The notes beneath the pieces were generated by a model. The model searched no databases and was not told the origin of the DNA. It was given only the letters and a program-made list of their open reading frames with translations. Shown here piece by piece: positions 1-12,662 of a stretch of DNA of 64,000 nucleotides. The stretch's first letter is position 1. Every line of letters begins with the position of its first letter. The translations under genes and the position numbers were made by a program. This DNA comes from Myrica gale (lineage: Eukaryota > Streptophyta > Magnoliopsida > Fagales > Myricaceae). The stretch is from assembly GCA_963930655.1 (NCBI GenBank), contig OZ005601.1:18468001-18532000 (forward strand), in the 5' to 3' direction.

Positions 1-40
1 GAGACTTTAGTTTTTATAGTTTGGTCTATTGCTCTTCATT
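1..40 (+). repeat. Tail of subunit F, partial, at window start
   Basis: These bases match the second half of the subunit F described at 606-697 in its full-length form, including the tttttatagtttgg stretch that the next copy lacks. The window therefore opens inside a monomer when monomers are counted from subunit A. Confidence 0.85.
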
Positions 41-139
41 TAATCTATTTGATTCGTTTCTTCAATATTAAGTTATCTATTTTATAAACTAAGTAATTTT
101 AGGCTTTTTTCAACTATATTTTGTTCAATAATTGTTACA
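41..139 (+). repeat. Subunit A of the 667-bp monomer (~99 bp)
   Basis: First of seven diverged ~100-bp units, shown here in the first copy. It opens taatctatttgattcg, has ttaagttatcta near position 30 and ends caataattgttaca. Those three boxes recur at the same offsets in subunits B, C and D1. Two main forms occur along the array: cgtttcttcaatatt and cgtttcatcaatatt, the latter with later variants such as aataataagtcgtc. The TATAAA inside ttttataaacta is present in nearly every copy but nothing else suggests a promoter. Confidence 0.8.
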
Positions 140-239
140 TAAATCTATCTGCTTAATTTCGTTATCGCTAAGGTATCTAATTGTTAAATAAAGCAATTGC
201 GATGATTTTGAATTTAGCTTTTGTCTATATCTTTTCCAC
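140..239 (+). repeat. Subunit B of the 667-bp monomer (~100 bp)
   Basis: Opens taaatctatctgctta, carries ctaaggtatctaa near position 30 and ends ctatatcttttccac. This subunit separates monomer classes best. One form has ggtatctaattgttaaat with aagcaattgcg. Another has gatatcaaatagttag with tataattgcg. A third, from about 60.9 kb, has ggtttcaaatagttgaa. Three of the six CpG sites I count in the first monomer lie here (ttcgttatcg and ttgcgatg). Confidence 0.8.
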
Positions 240-340
240 TAATTTAATTGCTTCAATTTCTTCAATGTTAAAGTATCTAATTTTTAATCTAAATAATTTG
301 GACAGATTTTCATTTACATTTTAGTCGATAACTCTTTCAT
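240..340 (+). repeat. Subunit C of the 667-bp monomer (~101 bp)
   Basis: Opens taatttaattgcttc (taatctaattgcttc in most copies), carries ttaaagtatctaa near position 30 and ends cgataactctttcat. It is the clearest representative of the ancestral unit and aligns to subunits A and D2 with only short indels. Class-specific forms differ at tttggacag, tttggatag and ttaggacag, and at attttcattta, attttccttta and attttcgttt. Confidence 0.8.
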
Positions 341-406
341 TAATCTATTTGCTTCATTTTTTATGATTAAGGTATCTAACAGTCTTTTGATCTGTTATAA
401 TTCCAC
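341..406 (+). repeat. Subunit D1, truncated ~66-bp unit
   Basis: Opens taatctatttgcttc and carries gattaaggtatctaa at the same offset as the other subunits, but the last third is missing. The next subunit begins about 66 bp in, instead of about 100 bp. This truncation explains why the monomer is about 6.67 subunits long. The D1/D2 boundary is my alignment estimate and could shift by several bases. Confidence 0.65.
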
Positions 407-504
407 AAAATTAAGTTGTTCATTTTCTTCAATATTTCTATACAATTTTTAAACTAATTAATTTGAACTATTTTAATTTATATTTCGGTCCACAACTCCT
501 GCAT
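407..504 (+). repeat. Subunit D2 of the 667-bp monomer (~98 bp)
   Basis: Its start is diverged, but from ttcattttcttcaat onward it aligns with subunit C almost without gaps: tacaatttttaaacta against ctaatttttaatcta, then ccacaactcctgcat against cgataactctttcat. Array classes differ here as tatttctatac or tattatgctatac, and as ctcctgcat or ctcttgcat. Several chimeric monomers switch class between these two markers. Confidence 0.7.
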
Positions 505-605
505 TAATGTATTTCCAACATTTTATTCATCCTCCAGGTTCCTAATTTTCAAAGTGATTAATTGGAATTATTATTTATTGATATCTTGTGGTTTAACTCT
601 TCAAT
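505..605 (+). repeat. Subunit E of the 667-bp monomer (~101 bp)
   Basis: Opens taatgtatttccaac, has caggttcctaa near position 30 and ends tttaactcttcaat. Three main forms occur: tgtatttccaac with cctccagg, tgttttgacaac with cctcatgg, and tgtatttacaac with cctcaagg. It contains gatatcttgtgg, one of the most constant landmarks of the monomer. Confidence 0.78.
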
Positions 606-697
606 TAATCCATTTGCATCATTATCTTTGACATTAAGGTGTGTTACTTTTAATCTAATTAATTTGGAGACTTTAGTTTGGTCTATTGCTTTTCCTA
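606..697 (+). repeat. Subunit F, copy with a 9-bp deletion
   Basis: Opens taatccatttgcatc, carries ttaaggtgtgtta near position 30 and normally ends tctattgctcttcattt after 101 bp. This copy is 92 bp because tttagtttttatagtttgg has become tttagtttgg. The lost 9 bp lie between two copies of agttt, as expected for replication slippage. The same deletion is in the monomers starting at 667, 2662, 4656, 12663, 30219, 31548, 32207 and 34201. Confidence 0.82.
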
Positions 698-3600
698 TAA
701 TCAATTTGATTCGTTTCATCAATATTAAGTTATCTATTTTATAAACTAACGAATTTGAGGCTTTTTTCAACTATAATTTGTTCCATAACTGTTACATAAA
801 TCTATCTGCTTAATTTCGTTATCGCTAAGGTATCTAATTGTTAAATAAAGCAATTGCGATGATTTTGAATTTAGCTTTTGTCTATATCTTTTCCACTAAT
901 CTAATTGCTTCTATTTCTTCAATGTTAAAGTATCTAATTTTTAATCTAAATAATTTGGACAGATTTTCATTTACATTTTAGTCGATAACTCTTTCATTAA
1001 TCTATTTGCTTCATTTCTTCATGATTAAGCTATTTAACTGTCTTATGATCTGTTACAATTCCACAAAATTAAGTTCTTCATTTTCTTCAATATTATGCTA
1101 TACAATTTTTAAACTAATTAATTTGAACTATTTTAATTTATATTTCGGTCCACAACTCTTGCATTAATGTTTTGACAACATTTTATTCATCCTCATGGTT
1201 CCTAATTTTCAAAGTGATTAATCGGAACAATTATTTATTGATATCTTGTGGTTTAACTCTTCAATTAATCCATTTGCATCATTATCTTTGACATTAAGGT
1301 GTGTTACTTTTAATCTAATTAATTTGGAGACTTTAGTTTTTATAGTTTGGTCTATTGCTCTTCATTTAATCTATTTGATTCGTTTCTTCAATATTAAGTT
1401 ATCTATTTTATAAACTAACGAATTTGAGGCTTTTTTCAACTATATTTTGTTCAATAACTGTTACATAAATCTATCTGCTTAATTTCGTTATCCCTAAGGT
1501 ATCTAATTGTTAAATAAAGCAATTGCGATGATTTTGAATTTAGCTTTTGTCTATATCTTTTCCACTAATCTAATTGCTTCAATTTCTTCAATGTTAAAGT
1601 ATCTAATTTTTTATCTAAATAATTTGGACAGATTTTCATTTACATTTTAGTCGATAACTCTTTCATTAATCTAATTGCTTCATTTCTTCATGATTAAGCT
1701 ATCTAACTGTCTTATGATGTGTTACAATTCCACAAAATTAAGTTCTTCATTTTCTTCAATATTATGCTAGACAATTTTTAAACTAATTAATTTGAACTAT
1801 TTTAATTTATATTTCGGTCCACAACTCTTGCATTAATGTTTTGACAACATTTTATTCATCCTCATGGTTCCTAATTTTCAAAGTGATTAATCGGAACAAT
1901 TATTTATTGATATCTTGTGGTTTAACTCTTCAATTAATCCATTTGCATCATTATCTTTGACATTAAGGTGTGTTACTTTTAATCTAATTAATTTGGAGAC
2001 TTTAGTTTTTATAGTTTGGTCTATTGCTCTTCATTTAATCTATTTGATTCGTTTCTTCAATATTAAGTTATCTATTTTATAAACTAAGTAATTTTAGGCT
2101 TTTTTCAACTATATTTTGTTCAATAATTGTTACATAAATCTATCTGCTTAATTTCGTTATCGCTAAGGTATCTAATTGTTAAATAAAGCAATTGCGATGA
2201 TTTTGAATTTACCTTTTGTCTATATCTTTTCCACTAATCTAATTGCTTCAATTTCTTCAATTTTAAAGTATCTAATTTTTAATCTAAATAATTTGGACAG
2301 ATTTTCATTTACATTTTAGTCGATAACTCTTTCATTAATCTATTTGCTTCATTTTTTATGATTAAGGTATCTAACAGTCTTTTGATCTGTTATAATTCCA
2401 CAAAATTAAGTTGTTCATTTTCTTCAATATTTCTATACAATTTTTAAACTAATTAATTTGAACTATTTTAATTTATATTTCGGTCCACAACTCCTGCATT
2501 AATGTATTTCCAACATTTTATTCATCCTCCAGGTTCCTAATTTTCAAAGTGATTAATTGGAATTATTATTTATTGATATCTTGTGGTTTAACTCTTCAAT
2601 TAATCCATTTGCATCATTATCTTTGACATTAAGGTGTGTTACTTTTAATCTAATTAATTTGGAGACTTTAGTTTGGTCTATTGCTCTTCCTTTAATCAAT
2701 TTGATTCGTTTCATCAATATTAAGTTATCTATTTTATAAACTAACGAATTTGAGGCTTTTTTCAACTATATTTTGTTCCATAACTGTTACATAAATCTAT
2801 CTGCTTAATTTCGTTATCGCTAAGGTATCTAATTGTTAAATAAAGCAATTGCGATGATTTTGAATTTAGCTTTTGTCTATATCTTTTCCACTAATCTAAT
2901 TGCTTCAATTTCTTCAATGTTAAAGTATCTAATTTTTAATCTAAATAATTTGGACAGATTTTCATTTACATTTTAGTCGATAACTCTTTCATTAATCTAT
3001 TTGCTTCATTTCTTCATGATTAAGCTATCTAACTGTCTTATGATCTGTTACAATTCCACAAAATTAAGTTCTTCATTTTCTTCAATATTATGCTATACAA
3101 TTTTTAAACTAATTAATTTGAACTATTTTAATTTATATTTCGGTCCACAACTCTTGCATTAATGTTTTGACAACATTTTATTCATCCTCATGGTTCCTAA
3201 TTTTCAAAGTGATTAATCGGAACAATTATTTATTGATATCTTGTGGTTTAACTCTTCAATTAATCCATTTGCATCATTATCTTTGACATGAAGGTGTGTT
3301 ACTTTTAATCTAATTAATTTGGAGACTTTAGTTTTTATAGTTTGGTCTATTGCTCTTCATTTAATCTATTTGATTCGTTTCTTCAATATTAAGTTATCTA
3401 TTTTATAAACTAAGTAATTTTAGCTTTTTTCAACTATATTTTGTTCAATAATTTTTACATAAATCTATCTGCTTAATTTCGTTATCGCTAAGGTATCTAA
3501 TTGTTAAATAAAGCAATTGCGATGATTTTGAATTTAGCTTTTGTCTATATCTTTTCCACTAATCTAATTGCTTCAATTTCTTCAATGTTAAAGTATCTAA

Positions 3601-5983
3601 TTTTTAATCTAAATAATTTGGACAGATTTTCATTTACATTTTAGTCGATAACTCTTTCATTAATCTATTTGCTTCATTTCTTCATGATTAAGCTATCTAA
3701 CTGTCTTATGATGTGTTACAATTCCACAAAATTAAGTTCTTCATTTTCTTCAATATTATGCTAGACAATTTTTAAACTAATTAATTTGAACTATTTTAAT
3801 TTATATTTCGGTCCACAACTCTTGCATTAATGTTTTGACAACATTTTATTCATCCTCATGGTTCCTAATTTTCAAAGTGATTAATCGGAACAATTATTTA
3901 TTGATATCTTGTGGTTTAACTCTTCAATTAATCCATTTGCATCATTATCTTTGACATTAAGGTGTGTTACTTTTAATCTAATTAATTTGGAGACTTTAGT
4001 TTTTATAGTTTGGTCTATTGCTCTTCATTTAATCTATTTGATTCGTTTCTTCAATATTAAGTTATCTATTTTATAAACTAAGTAATTTTAGGCTTTTTTC
4101 AACTATATTTTGTTCAATAATTGTTACATAAATCTATCTGCTTAATTTCGTTATCGCTAAGGTATCTAATTGTTAAATAAAGCAATTGCGATGATTTTGA
4201 ATTTACCTTTTGTCTATATCTTTTCCACTAATCTAATTGCTTCAATTTCTTCAATTTTAAAGTATCTAATTTTTAATCTAAATAATTTGGACAGATTTTC
4301 ATTTACATTTTAGTCGATAACTCTTTCATTAATCTATTTGCTTCATTTTTTATGATTAAGGTATCTAACAGTCTTTTGATCTGTTATAATTCCACAAAAT
4401 TAAGTTGTTCATTTTCTTCAATATTTCTATACAATTTTTAAACTAATTAATTTGAACTATTTTAATTTATATTTCGGTCCACAACTCCTGCATTAATGTA
4501 TTTCCAACATTTTATTCATCCTCCAGGTTCCTAATTTTCAAAGTGATTAATTGGAATTATTATTTATTGATATCTTGTGGTTTAACTCTTCAATTAATCC
4601 ATTTGCATCATTATCTTTGACATTAAGGTGTGTTACTTTTAATCTAATTAATTTGGAGACTTTAGTTTGGTCTATTGCTCTTCCTTTAATCAATTTGATT
4701 CGTTTCATCAATATTAAGTTATCTATTTTATAAACTAACGAATTTGAGGCTTTTTTCAACTATATTTTGTTCCATAACTGTTACATAAATCTATCTGCTT
4801 AATTTCGTTATCGCTAAGGTATCTAATTGTTAAATAAAGCAATTGCGATGATTTTGAATTTAGCTTTTGTCTATATCTTTTCCACTAATCTAATTGCTTC
4901 AATTTCTTCAATGTTAAAGTATCTAATTTTTAATCTAAATAATTTGGACAGATTTTCATTTACATTTTAGTCGATAACTCTTTCATTAATCTATTTGCTT
5001 CATTTCTTCATGATTAAGCTATCTAACTGTCTTATGATCTGTTACAATTCCACAAAATTAAGTTCTTCATTTTCTTCAATATTATGCTATACAATTTTTA
5101 AACTAATTAATTTGAACTATTTTAATTTATATTTCGGTCCACAACTCTTGCATTAATGTTTTGACAACATTTTATTCATCCTCATGGTTCCTAATTTTCA
5201 AAGTGATTAATCGGAACAATTATTTATTGATATCTTGTGGTTTAACTCTTCAATTAATCCATTTGCATCATTATCTTTGACATGAAGGTGTGTTACTTTT
5301 AATCTAATTAATTTGGAGACTTTAGTTTTTATAGTTTGGTCTATTGCTCTTCATTTAATCTATTTGATTCGTTTCTTCAATATTAAGTTATCTATTTTAT
5401 AAACTAAGTAATTTTAGCTTTTTTCAACTATATTTTGTTCAATAATTTTTACATAAATCTATCTGCTTAATTTCGTTATCGCTAAGGTATCTAATTGTTA
5501 AATAAAGCAATTGCGATGATTTTGAATTTAGCTTTTGTCTATATCTTTTCCACTAATCTAATTGCTTCAATTTCTTCAATGTTAAAGTATCTAATTTTTA
5601 ATCTAAATAATTTGGACAGATTTTCATTTACATTTTAGTCGATAACTCTTTCATTAATCTATTTGCTTCATTTCTTCATGATTAAGCTATCTAACTGTCT
5701 TATGATGTGTTACAATTCCACAAAATTAAGTTCTTCATTTTCTTCAATATTATGCTAGACAATTTTTAAACTAATTAATTTGAACTATTTTAATTTATAT
5801 TTCGGTCCACAACTCTTGCATTAATGTTTTGACAACATTTTATTCATCCTCATGGTTCCTAATTTTCAAAGTGATTAATCGGAACAATTATTTATTGATA
5901 TCTTGTGGTTTAACTCTTCAATTAATCCATTTGCATCATTATCTTTGACATTAAGGTGTGTTACTTTTAATCTAATTAATTTG

Positions 5984-8900
5984 GAGACTTTAGTTTTTAT
6001 AGTTTGGTCTATTGCTCTTCATTTAATCTATTTGATTCGTTTCTTCAATATTAAGTTATCTATTTTATAAACTAAGTAATTTTAGGCTTTTTTCAACTAT
6101 ATTTTGTTCAATAATTGTTACATAAATCTATCTGCTTAATTTCGTTATCGCTAAGGTATCTAATTGTTAAATAAAGCAATTGCGATGATTTTGAATTTAG
6201 CTTTTGTCTATATCTTTTCCACTAATCTAATTGCTTCAATTTCTTCAATGTTAAAGTATCTAATTTTTAATCTAAATAATTTGGACAGATTTTCATTTAC
6301 ATTTTAGTCGATAACTCTTTCATTAATCTATTTGCTTCATTTTTTATGATTAAGGTATCTAACAGTCTTTTGATCTGTTATAATTCCACAAAATTAAGTT
6401 GTTCATTTTCTTCAATATTTCTATACAATTTTTAAACTAATTAATTTGAACTATTTTAATTTATATTTCGGTCCACAACTCTTGCATTAATGTTTTGACA
6501 ACATTTTATTCATCCTCATGGTTCCTAATTTTCAAAGTGATTAATCGGAACAATTATTTATTGATATCTTGTGGTTTAACTCTTCAATTAATCCATTTGC
6601 ATCATTATCTTTGACATGAAGGTGTGTTACTTTTAATCTAATTAATTTGGAGACTTTAGTTTTTATAGTTTGGTCTATTGCTCTTCATTTAATCTATTTG
6701 ATTCGTTTCTTCAATATTAAGTTATCTATTTTATAAACTAAGTAATTTTAGCTTTTTTCAACTATATTTTGTTCAATAATTTTTACATAAATCTATCTGC
6801 TTAATTTCGTTATCGCTAAGGTATCTAATTGTTAAATAAAGCAATTGCGATGATTTTGAATTTAGCTTTTGTCTATATCTTTTCCACTAATCTAATTGCT
6901 TCAATTTCTTCAATGTTAAAGTATCTAATTTTTAATCTAAATAATTTGGACAGATTTTCATTTACATTTTAGTCGATAACTCTTTCATTAATCTATTTGC
7001 TTCATTTCTTCATGATTAAGCTATCTAACTGTCTTATGATGTGTTACAATTCCACAAAATTAAGTTCTTCATTTTCTTCAATATTATGCTAGACAATTTT
7101 TAAACTAATTAATTTGAACTATTTTAATTTATATTTCGGTCCACAACTCTTGCATTAATGTTTTGACAACATTTTATTCATCCTCATGGTTCCTAATTTT
7201 CAAAGTGATTAATCGGAACAATTATTTATTGATATCTTGTGGTTTAACTCTTCAATTAATCCATTTGCATCATTATCTTTGACATGAAGGTGTGTTACTT
7301 TTAATCTAATTAATTTGGAGACTTTAGTTTTTATAGTTTGGTCTATTGCTCTTCATTTAATCTATTTGATTCGTTTCTTCAATATTAAGTTATCTATTTT
7401 ATAAACTAAGTAATTTTAGCTTTTTTCAACTATATTTTGTTCAATAATTTTTACATAAATCTATCTGCTTAATTTCGTTATCGCTAAGGTATCTAATTGT
7501 TAAATAAAGCAATTGCGATGATTTTGAATTTAGCTTTTGTCTATATCTTTTCCACTAATCTAATTGCTTCAATTTCTTCAATGTTAAAGTATCTAATTTT
7601 TAATCTAAATAATTTGGACAGATTTTCATTTACATTTTAGTCGATAACTCTTTCATTAATCTATTTGCTTCATTTCTTCATGATTAAGCTATCTAACTGT
7701 CTTATGATGTGTTACAATTCCACAAAATTAAGTTCTTCATTTTCTTCAATATTATGCTAGACAATTTTTAAACTAATTAATTTGAACTATTTTAATTTAT
7801 ATTTCGGTCCACAACTCTTGCATTAATGTTTTGACAACATTTTATTCATCCTCATGGTTCCTAATTTTCAAAGTGATTAATCGGAACAATTATTTATTGA
7901 TATCTTGTGGTTTAACTCTTCAATTAATCCATTTGCATCATTATCTTTGACATTAAGGTGTGTTACTTTTAATCTAATTAATTTGGAGACTTTAGTTTTT
8001 ATAGTTTGGTCTATTGCTCTTCATTTAATCTATTTGATTCGTTTCTTCAATATTAAGTTATCTATTTTATAAACTAAGTAATTTTAGGCTTTTTTCAACT
8101 ATATTTTGTTCAATAATTGTTACATAAATCTATCTGCTTAATTTCGTTATCGCTAAGGTATCTAATTGTTAAATAAAGCAATTGCGATGATTTTGAATTT
8201 AGCTTTTGTCTATATCTTTTCCACTAATCTAATTGCTTCAATTTCTTCAATGTTAAAGTATCTAATTTTTAATCTAAATAATTTGGACAGATTTTCATTT
8301 ACATTTTAGTCGATAACTCTTTCATTAATCTATTTGCTTCATTTCTTCATGATTAAGCTATCTAACTGTCTTATGATGTGTTACAATTCCACAAAATTAA
8401 GTTCTTCATTTTCTTCAATATTATGCTAGACAATTTTTAAACTAATTAATTTGAACTATTTTAATTTATATTTCGGTCCACAACTCTTGCATTAATGTTT
8501 TGACAACATTTTATTCATCCTCATGGTTCCTAATTTTCAAAGTGATTAATCGGAACAATTATTTATTGATATCTTGTGGTTTAACTCTTCAATTAATCCA
8601 TTTGCATCATTATCTTTGACATTAAGGTGTGTTACTTTTAATCTAATTAATTTGGAGACTTTAGTTTTTATAGTTTGGTCTATTGCTCTTCATTTAATCT
8701 ATTTGATTCGTTTCTTCAATATTAAGTTATCTATTTTATAAACTAAGTAATTTTAGGCTTTTTTCAACTATATTTTGTTCAATAATTGTTACATAAATCT
8801 ATCTGCTTAATTTCGTTATCGCTAAGGTATCTAATTGTTAAATAAAGCAATTGCGATGATTTTGAATTTAGCTTTTGTCTATATCTTTTCCACTAATCTA

Positions 8901-11900
8901 ATTGCTTCAATTTCTTCAATGTTAAAGTATCTAATTTTTAATCTAAATAATTTGGACAGATTTTCATTTACATTTTAGTCGATAACTCTTTCATTAATCT
9001 ATTTGCTTCATTTCTTCATGATTAAGCTATCTAACTGTCTTATGATGTGTTACAATTCCACAAAATTAAGTTCTTCATTTTCTTCAATATTATGCTAGAC
9101 AATTTTTAAACTAATTAATTTGAACTATTTTAATTTATATTTCGGTCCACAACTCTTGCATTAATGTTTTGACAACATTTTATTCATCCTCATGGTTCCT
9201 AATTTTCAAAGTGATTAATCGGAACAATTATTTATTGATATCTTGTGGTTTAACTCTTCAATTAATCCATTTGCATCATTATCTTTGACATTAAGGTGTG
9301 TTACTTTTAATCTAATTAATTTGGAGACTTTAGTTTTTATAGTTTGGTCTATTGCTCTTCATTTAATCTATTTGATTCGTTTCTTCAATATTAAGTTATC
9401 TATTTTATAAACTAAGTAATTTTAGGCTTTTTTCAACTATATTTTGTTCAATAATTGTTACATAAATCTATCTGCTTAATTTCGTTATCGCTAAGGTATC
9501 TAATTGTTAAATAAAGCAATTGCGATGATTTTGAATTTAGCTTTTGTCTATATCTTTTCCACTAATCTAATTGCTTCAATTTCTTCAATGTTAAAGTATC
9601 TAATTTTTAATCTAAATAATTTGGACAGATTTTCATTTACATTTTAGTCGATAACTCTTTCATTAATCTATTTGCTTCATTTTTTATGATTAAGGTATCT
9701 AACAGTCTTTTGATCTGTTATAATTCCACAAAATTAAGTTGTTCATTTTCTTCAATATTTCTATACAATTTTTAAACTAATTAATTTGAACTATTTTAAT
9801 TTATATTTCGGTCCACAACTCTTGCATTAATGTTTTGACAACATTTTATTCATCCTCATGGTTCCTAATTTTCAAAGTGATTAATCGGAACAATTATTTA
9901 TTGATATCTTGTGGTTTAACTCTTCAATTAATCCATTTGCATCATTATCTTTGACATGAAGGTGTGTTACTTTTAATCTAATTAATTTGGAGACTTTAGT
10001 TTTTATAGTTTGGTCTATTGCTCTTCATTTAATCTATTTGATTCGTTTCTTCAATATTAAGTTATCTATTTTATAAACTAAGTAATTTTAGGCTTTTTTC
10101 AACTATATTTTGTTCAATAATTTTTACATAAATCTATCTGCTTAATTTCGTTATCGCTAAGGTATCTAATTGTTAAATAAAGCAATTGCGATGATTTTGA
10201 ATTTAGCTTTTGTCTATATCTTTTCCACTAATCTAATTGCTTCAATTTCTTCAATGTTAAAGTATCTAATTTTTAATCTAAATAATTTGGACAGATTTTC
10301 ATTTACATTTTAGTCGATAACTCTTTCATTAATCTATTTGCTTCATTTCTTCATGATTAAGCTATCTAACTGTCTTATGATGTGTTACAATTCCACAAAA
10401 TTAAGTTCTTCATTTTCTTCAATATTATGCTAGACAATTTTTAAACTAATTAATTTGAACTATTTTAATTTATATTTCGGTCCACAACTCTTGCATTAAT
10501 GTTTTGACAACATTTTATTCATCCTCATGGTTCCTAATTTTCAAAGTGATTAATCGGAACAATTATTTATTGATATCTTGTGGTTTAACTCTTCAATTAA
10601 TCCATTTGCATCATTATCTTTGACATTAAGGTGTGTTACTTTTAATCTAATTAATTTGGAGACTTTAGTTTTTATAGTTTGGTCTATTGCTCTTCATTTA
10701 ATCTATTTGATTCGTTTCTTCAATATTAAGTTATCTATTTTATAAACTAAGTAATTTTAGGCTTTTTTCAACTATATTTTGTTCAATAATTGTTACATAA
10801 ATCTATCTGCTTAATTTCGTTATCGCTAAGGTATCTAATTGTTAAATAAAGCAATTGCGATGATTTTGAATTTAGCTTTTGTCTATATCTTTTCCACTAA
10901 TCTAATTGCTTCAATTTCTTCAATGTTAAAGTATCTAATTTTTAATCTAAATAATTTGGACAGATTTTCATTTACATTTTAGTCGATAACTCTTTCATTA
11001 ATCTATTTGCTTCATTTTTTATGATTAAGGTATCTAACAGTCTTTTGATCTGTTATAATTCCACAAAATTAAGTTGTTCATTTTCTTCAATATTTCTATA
11101 CAATTTTTAAACTAATTAATTTGAACTATTTTAATTTATATTTCGGTCCACAACTCTTGCATTAATGTTTTGACAACATTTTATTCATCCTCATGGTTCC
11201 TAATTTTCAAAGTGATTAATCGGAACAATTATTTATTGATATCTTGTGGTTTAACTCTTCAATTAATCCATTTGCATCATTATCTTTGACATGAAGGTGT
11301 GTTACTTTTAATCTAATTAATTTGGAGACTTTAGTTTTTATAGTTTGGTCTATTGCTCTTCATTTAATCTATTTGATTCGTTTCTTCAATATTAAGTTAT
11401 CTATTTTATAAACTAAGTAATTTTAGGCTTTTTTCAACTATATTTTGTTCAATAATTTTTACATAAATCTATCTGCTTAATTTCGTTATCGCTAAGGTAT
11501 CTAATTGTTAAATAAAGCAATTGCGATGATTTTGAATTTAGCTTTTGTCTATATCTTTTCCACTAATCTAATTGCTTCAATTTCTTCAATGTTAAAGTAT
11601 CTAATTTTTAATCTAAATAATTTGGACAGATTTTCATTTACATTTTAGTCGATAACTCTTTCATTAATCTATTTGCTTCATTTCTTCATGATTAAGCTAT
11701 CTAACTGTCTTATGATCTGTTACAATTCCACAAAATTAAGTTCTTCATTTTCTTCAATATTATGCTATACAATTTTTAAACTAATTAATTTGAACTATTT
11801 TAATTTATATTTCGGTCCACAACTCTTGCATTAATGTTTTGACAACATTTTATTCATCCTCATGGTTCCTAATTTTCAAAGTGATTAATCGGAACAATTA

Positions 11901-12662
11901 TTTATTGATATCTTGTGGTTTAACTCTTCAATTAATCCATTTGCATCATTATCTTTGACATTAAGGTGTGTTACTTTTAATCTAATTAATTTGGAGACTT
12001 TAGTTTTTATAGTTTGGTCTATTGCTCTTCATTTAATCTATTTGATTCGTTTCTTCAATATTAAGTTATCTATTTTATAAACTAAGTAATTTTAGGCTTT
12101 TTTCAACTATATTTTGTTCAATAATTTTTACATAAATCTATCTGCTTAATTTCGTTATCGCTAAGGTATCTAATTGTTAAATAAAGCAATTGCGATGATT
12201 TTGAATTTAGCTTTTGTCTATATCTTTTCCACTAATCTAATTGCTTCAATTTTTTCAATGTTAAAGTATCTAATTTTTAATCTAAATAATTTGGACAGAT
12301 TTTCATTTACATTTTAGTCGATAACTCTTTCATTAATCTATTTGCTTCATTTCTTCATGATTAAGCTATCTAACTGTCTTATGATCTGTTACAATTCCAC
12401 AAAATTAAGTTCTTCATTTTCTTCAATATTATGCTATACAATTTTTAAACTAATTAATTTGAACTATTTTAATTTATATTTCGGTCCACAACTCTTGCAT
12501 TAATGTTTTGACAACATTTTATTCATCCTCATGGTTCCTAATTTTCAAAGTGATTAATTGGAATTATTATTTATTGATATCTTGTGGTTTAACTCTTCAA
12601 TTAATCCATTTGCATCATTATCTTTGACATTAAGGTGTGTTACTTTTAATCTAATTAATTTG
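5984..12662 (+). repeat. HOR block 2: near-identical monomers and 1335-bp dimers
   Basis: Starts: 5984, 6650, 7318, 7986, 8655, 9324, 9990, 10659, 11325, 11994. The deletion monomer of block 1 is gone. Monomers at 5984, 9324 and 10659 (666 bp) are chimeras: the left part is the first monomer of block 1 (tatttctatac), the right part is the tgttttgacaac class, with the switch inside D2 (about 6420-6481, 9770-9830 and 11092-11157). The monomers at 7986 and 8655 look essentially identical. From 9324 to 11993 the order is chimera plus 669-bp monomer, twice, at 1335 bp. Confidence 0.87.

Larger units (their letters stand above)
1..5983 (+). repeat. HOR block 1: three trimers of ~1995 bp
   Basis: Monomers start at 1, 667, 1327; 1996, 2662, 3322; and 3990, 4656, 5316, so trimers are 1995, 1994 and 1994 bp. 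In each trimer the first monomer has tatttctatac and ctcctgcat. The second begins with the 9-bp deletion and has actaacgaattt. The third has cttcatttaatc and, in D, gatgtgtta and gctagac. The order is the same three times, so the trimer is the unit that was amplified here. No gene is seen. Confidence 0.9.

Noticed and set aside
84-100. TATAAA in subunit A and AATAAA in subunit B as promoter and poly(A) signals
   Set aside because: Both hexamers are common by chance at 25% GC, and there is no transcript unit or gene for them to serve.
155-175. Possible CENP-B box around ttcgttatcgctaagg in subunit B
   Set aside because: Only the TTCGTT part fits. The required later A and CGGG positions are absent in every copy I looked at.
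309-322. Yeast-type origin core match (atttacatttt) in subunit C
   Set aside because: An 11-base AT-only style motif is expected by chance in such sequence, and many monomers have c or g at the first position (ctttacatttt, gtttacatttt). No other origin feature.
562-744. Recurring plus-strand frame of 60-63 codons in about 35 monomers
   Set aside because: Also opens at TTG. It spans subunits E, F and A and repeats at the satellite period; its hydrophobic look comes from T-rich codons. Conservation follows repeat homogenisation, not selection on protein.
558-770. Recurring minus-strand frame of 70 codons (also at 2553, 4547, 12554, 30110)
   Set aside because: It opens at TTG, lies wholly within the satellite, and is present only in monomers with the 9-bp deletion. 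No family resemblance and no coding-like constraint.
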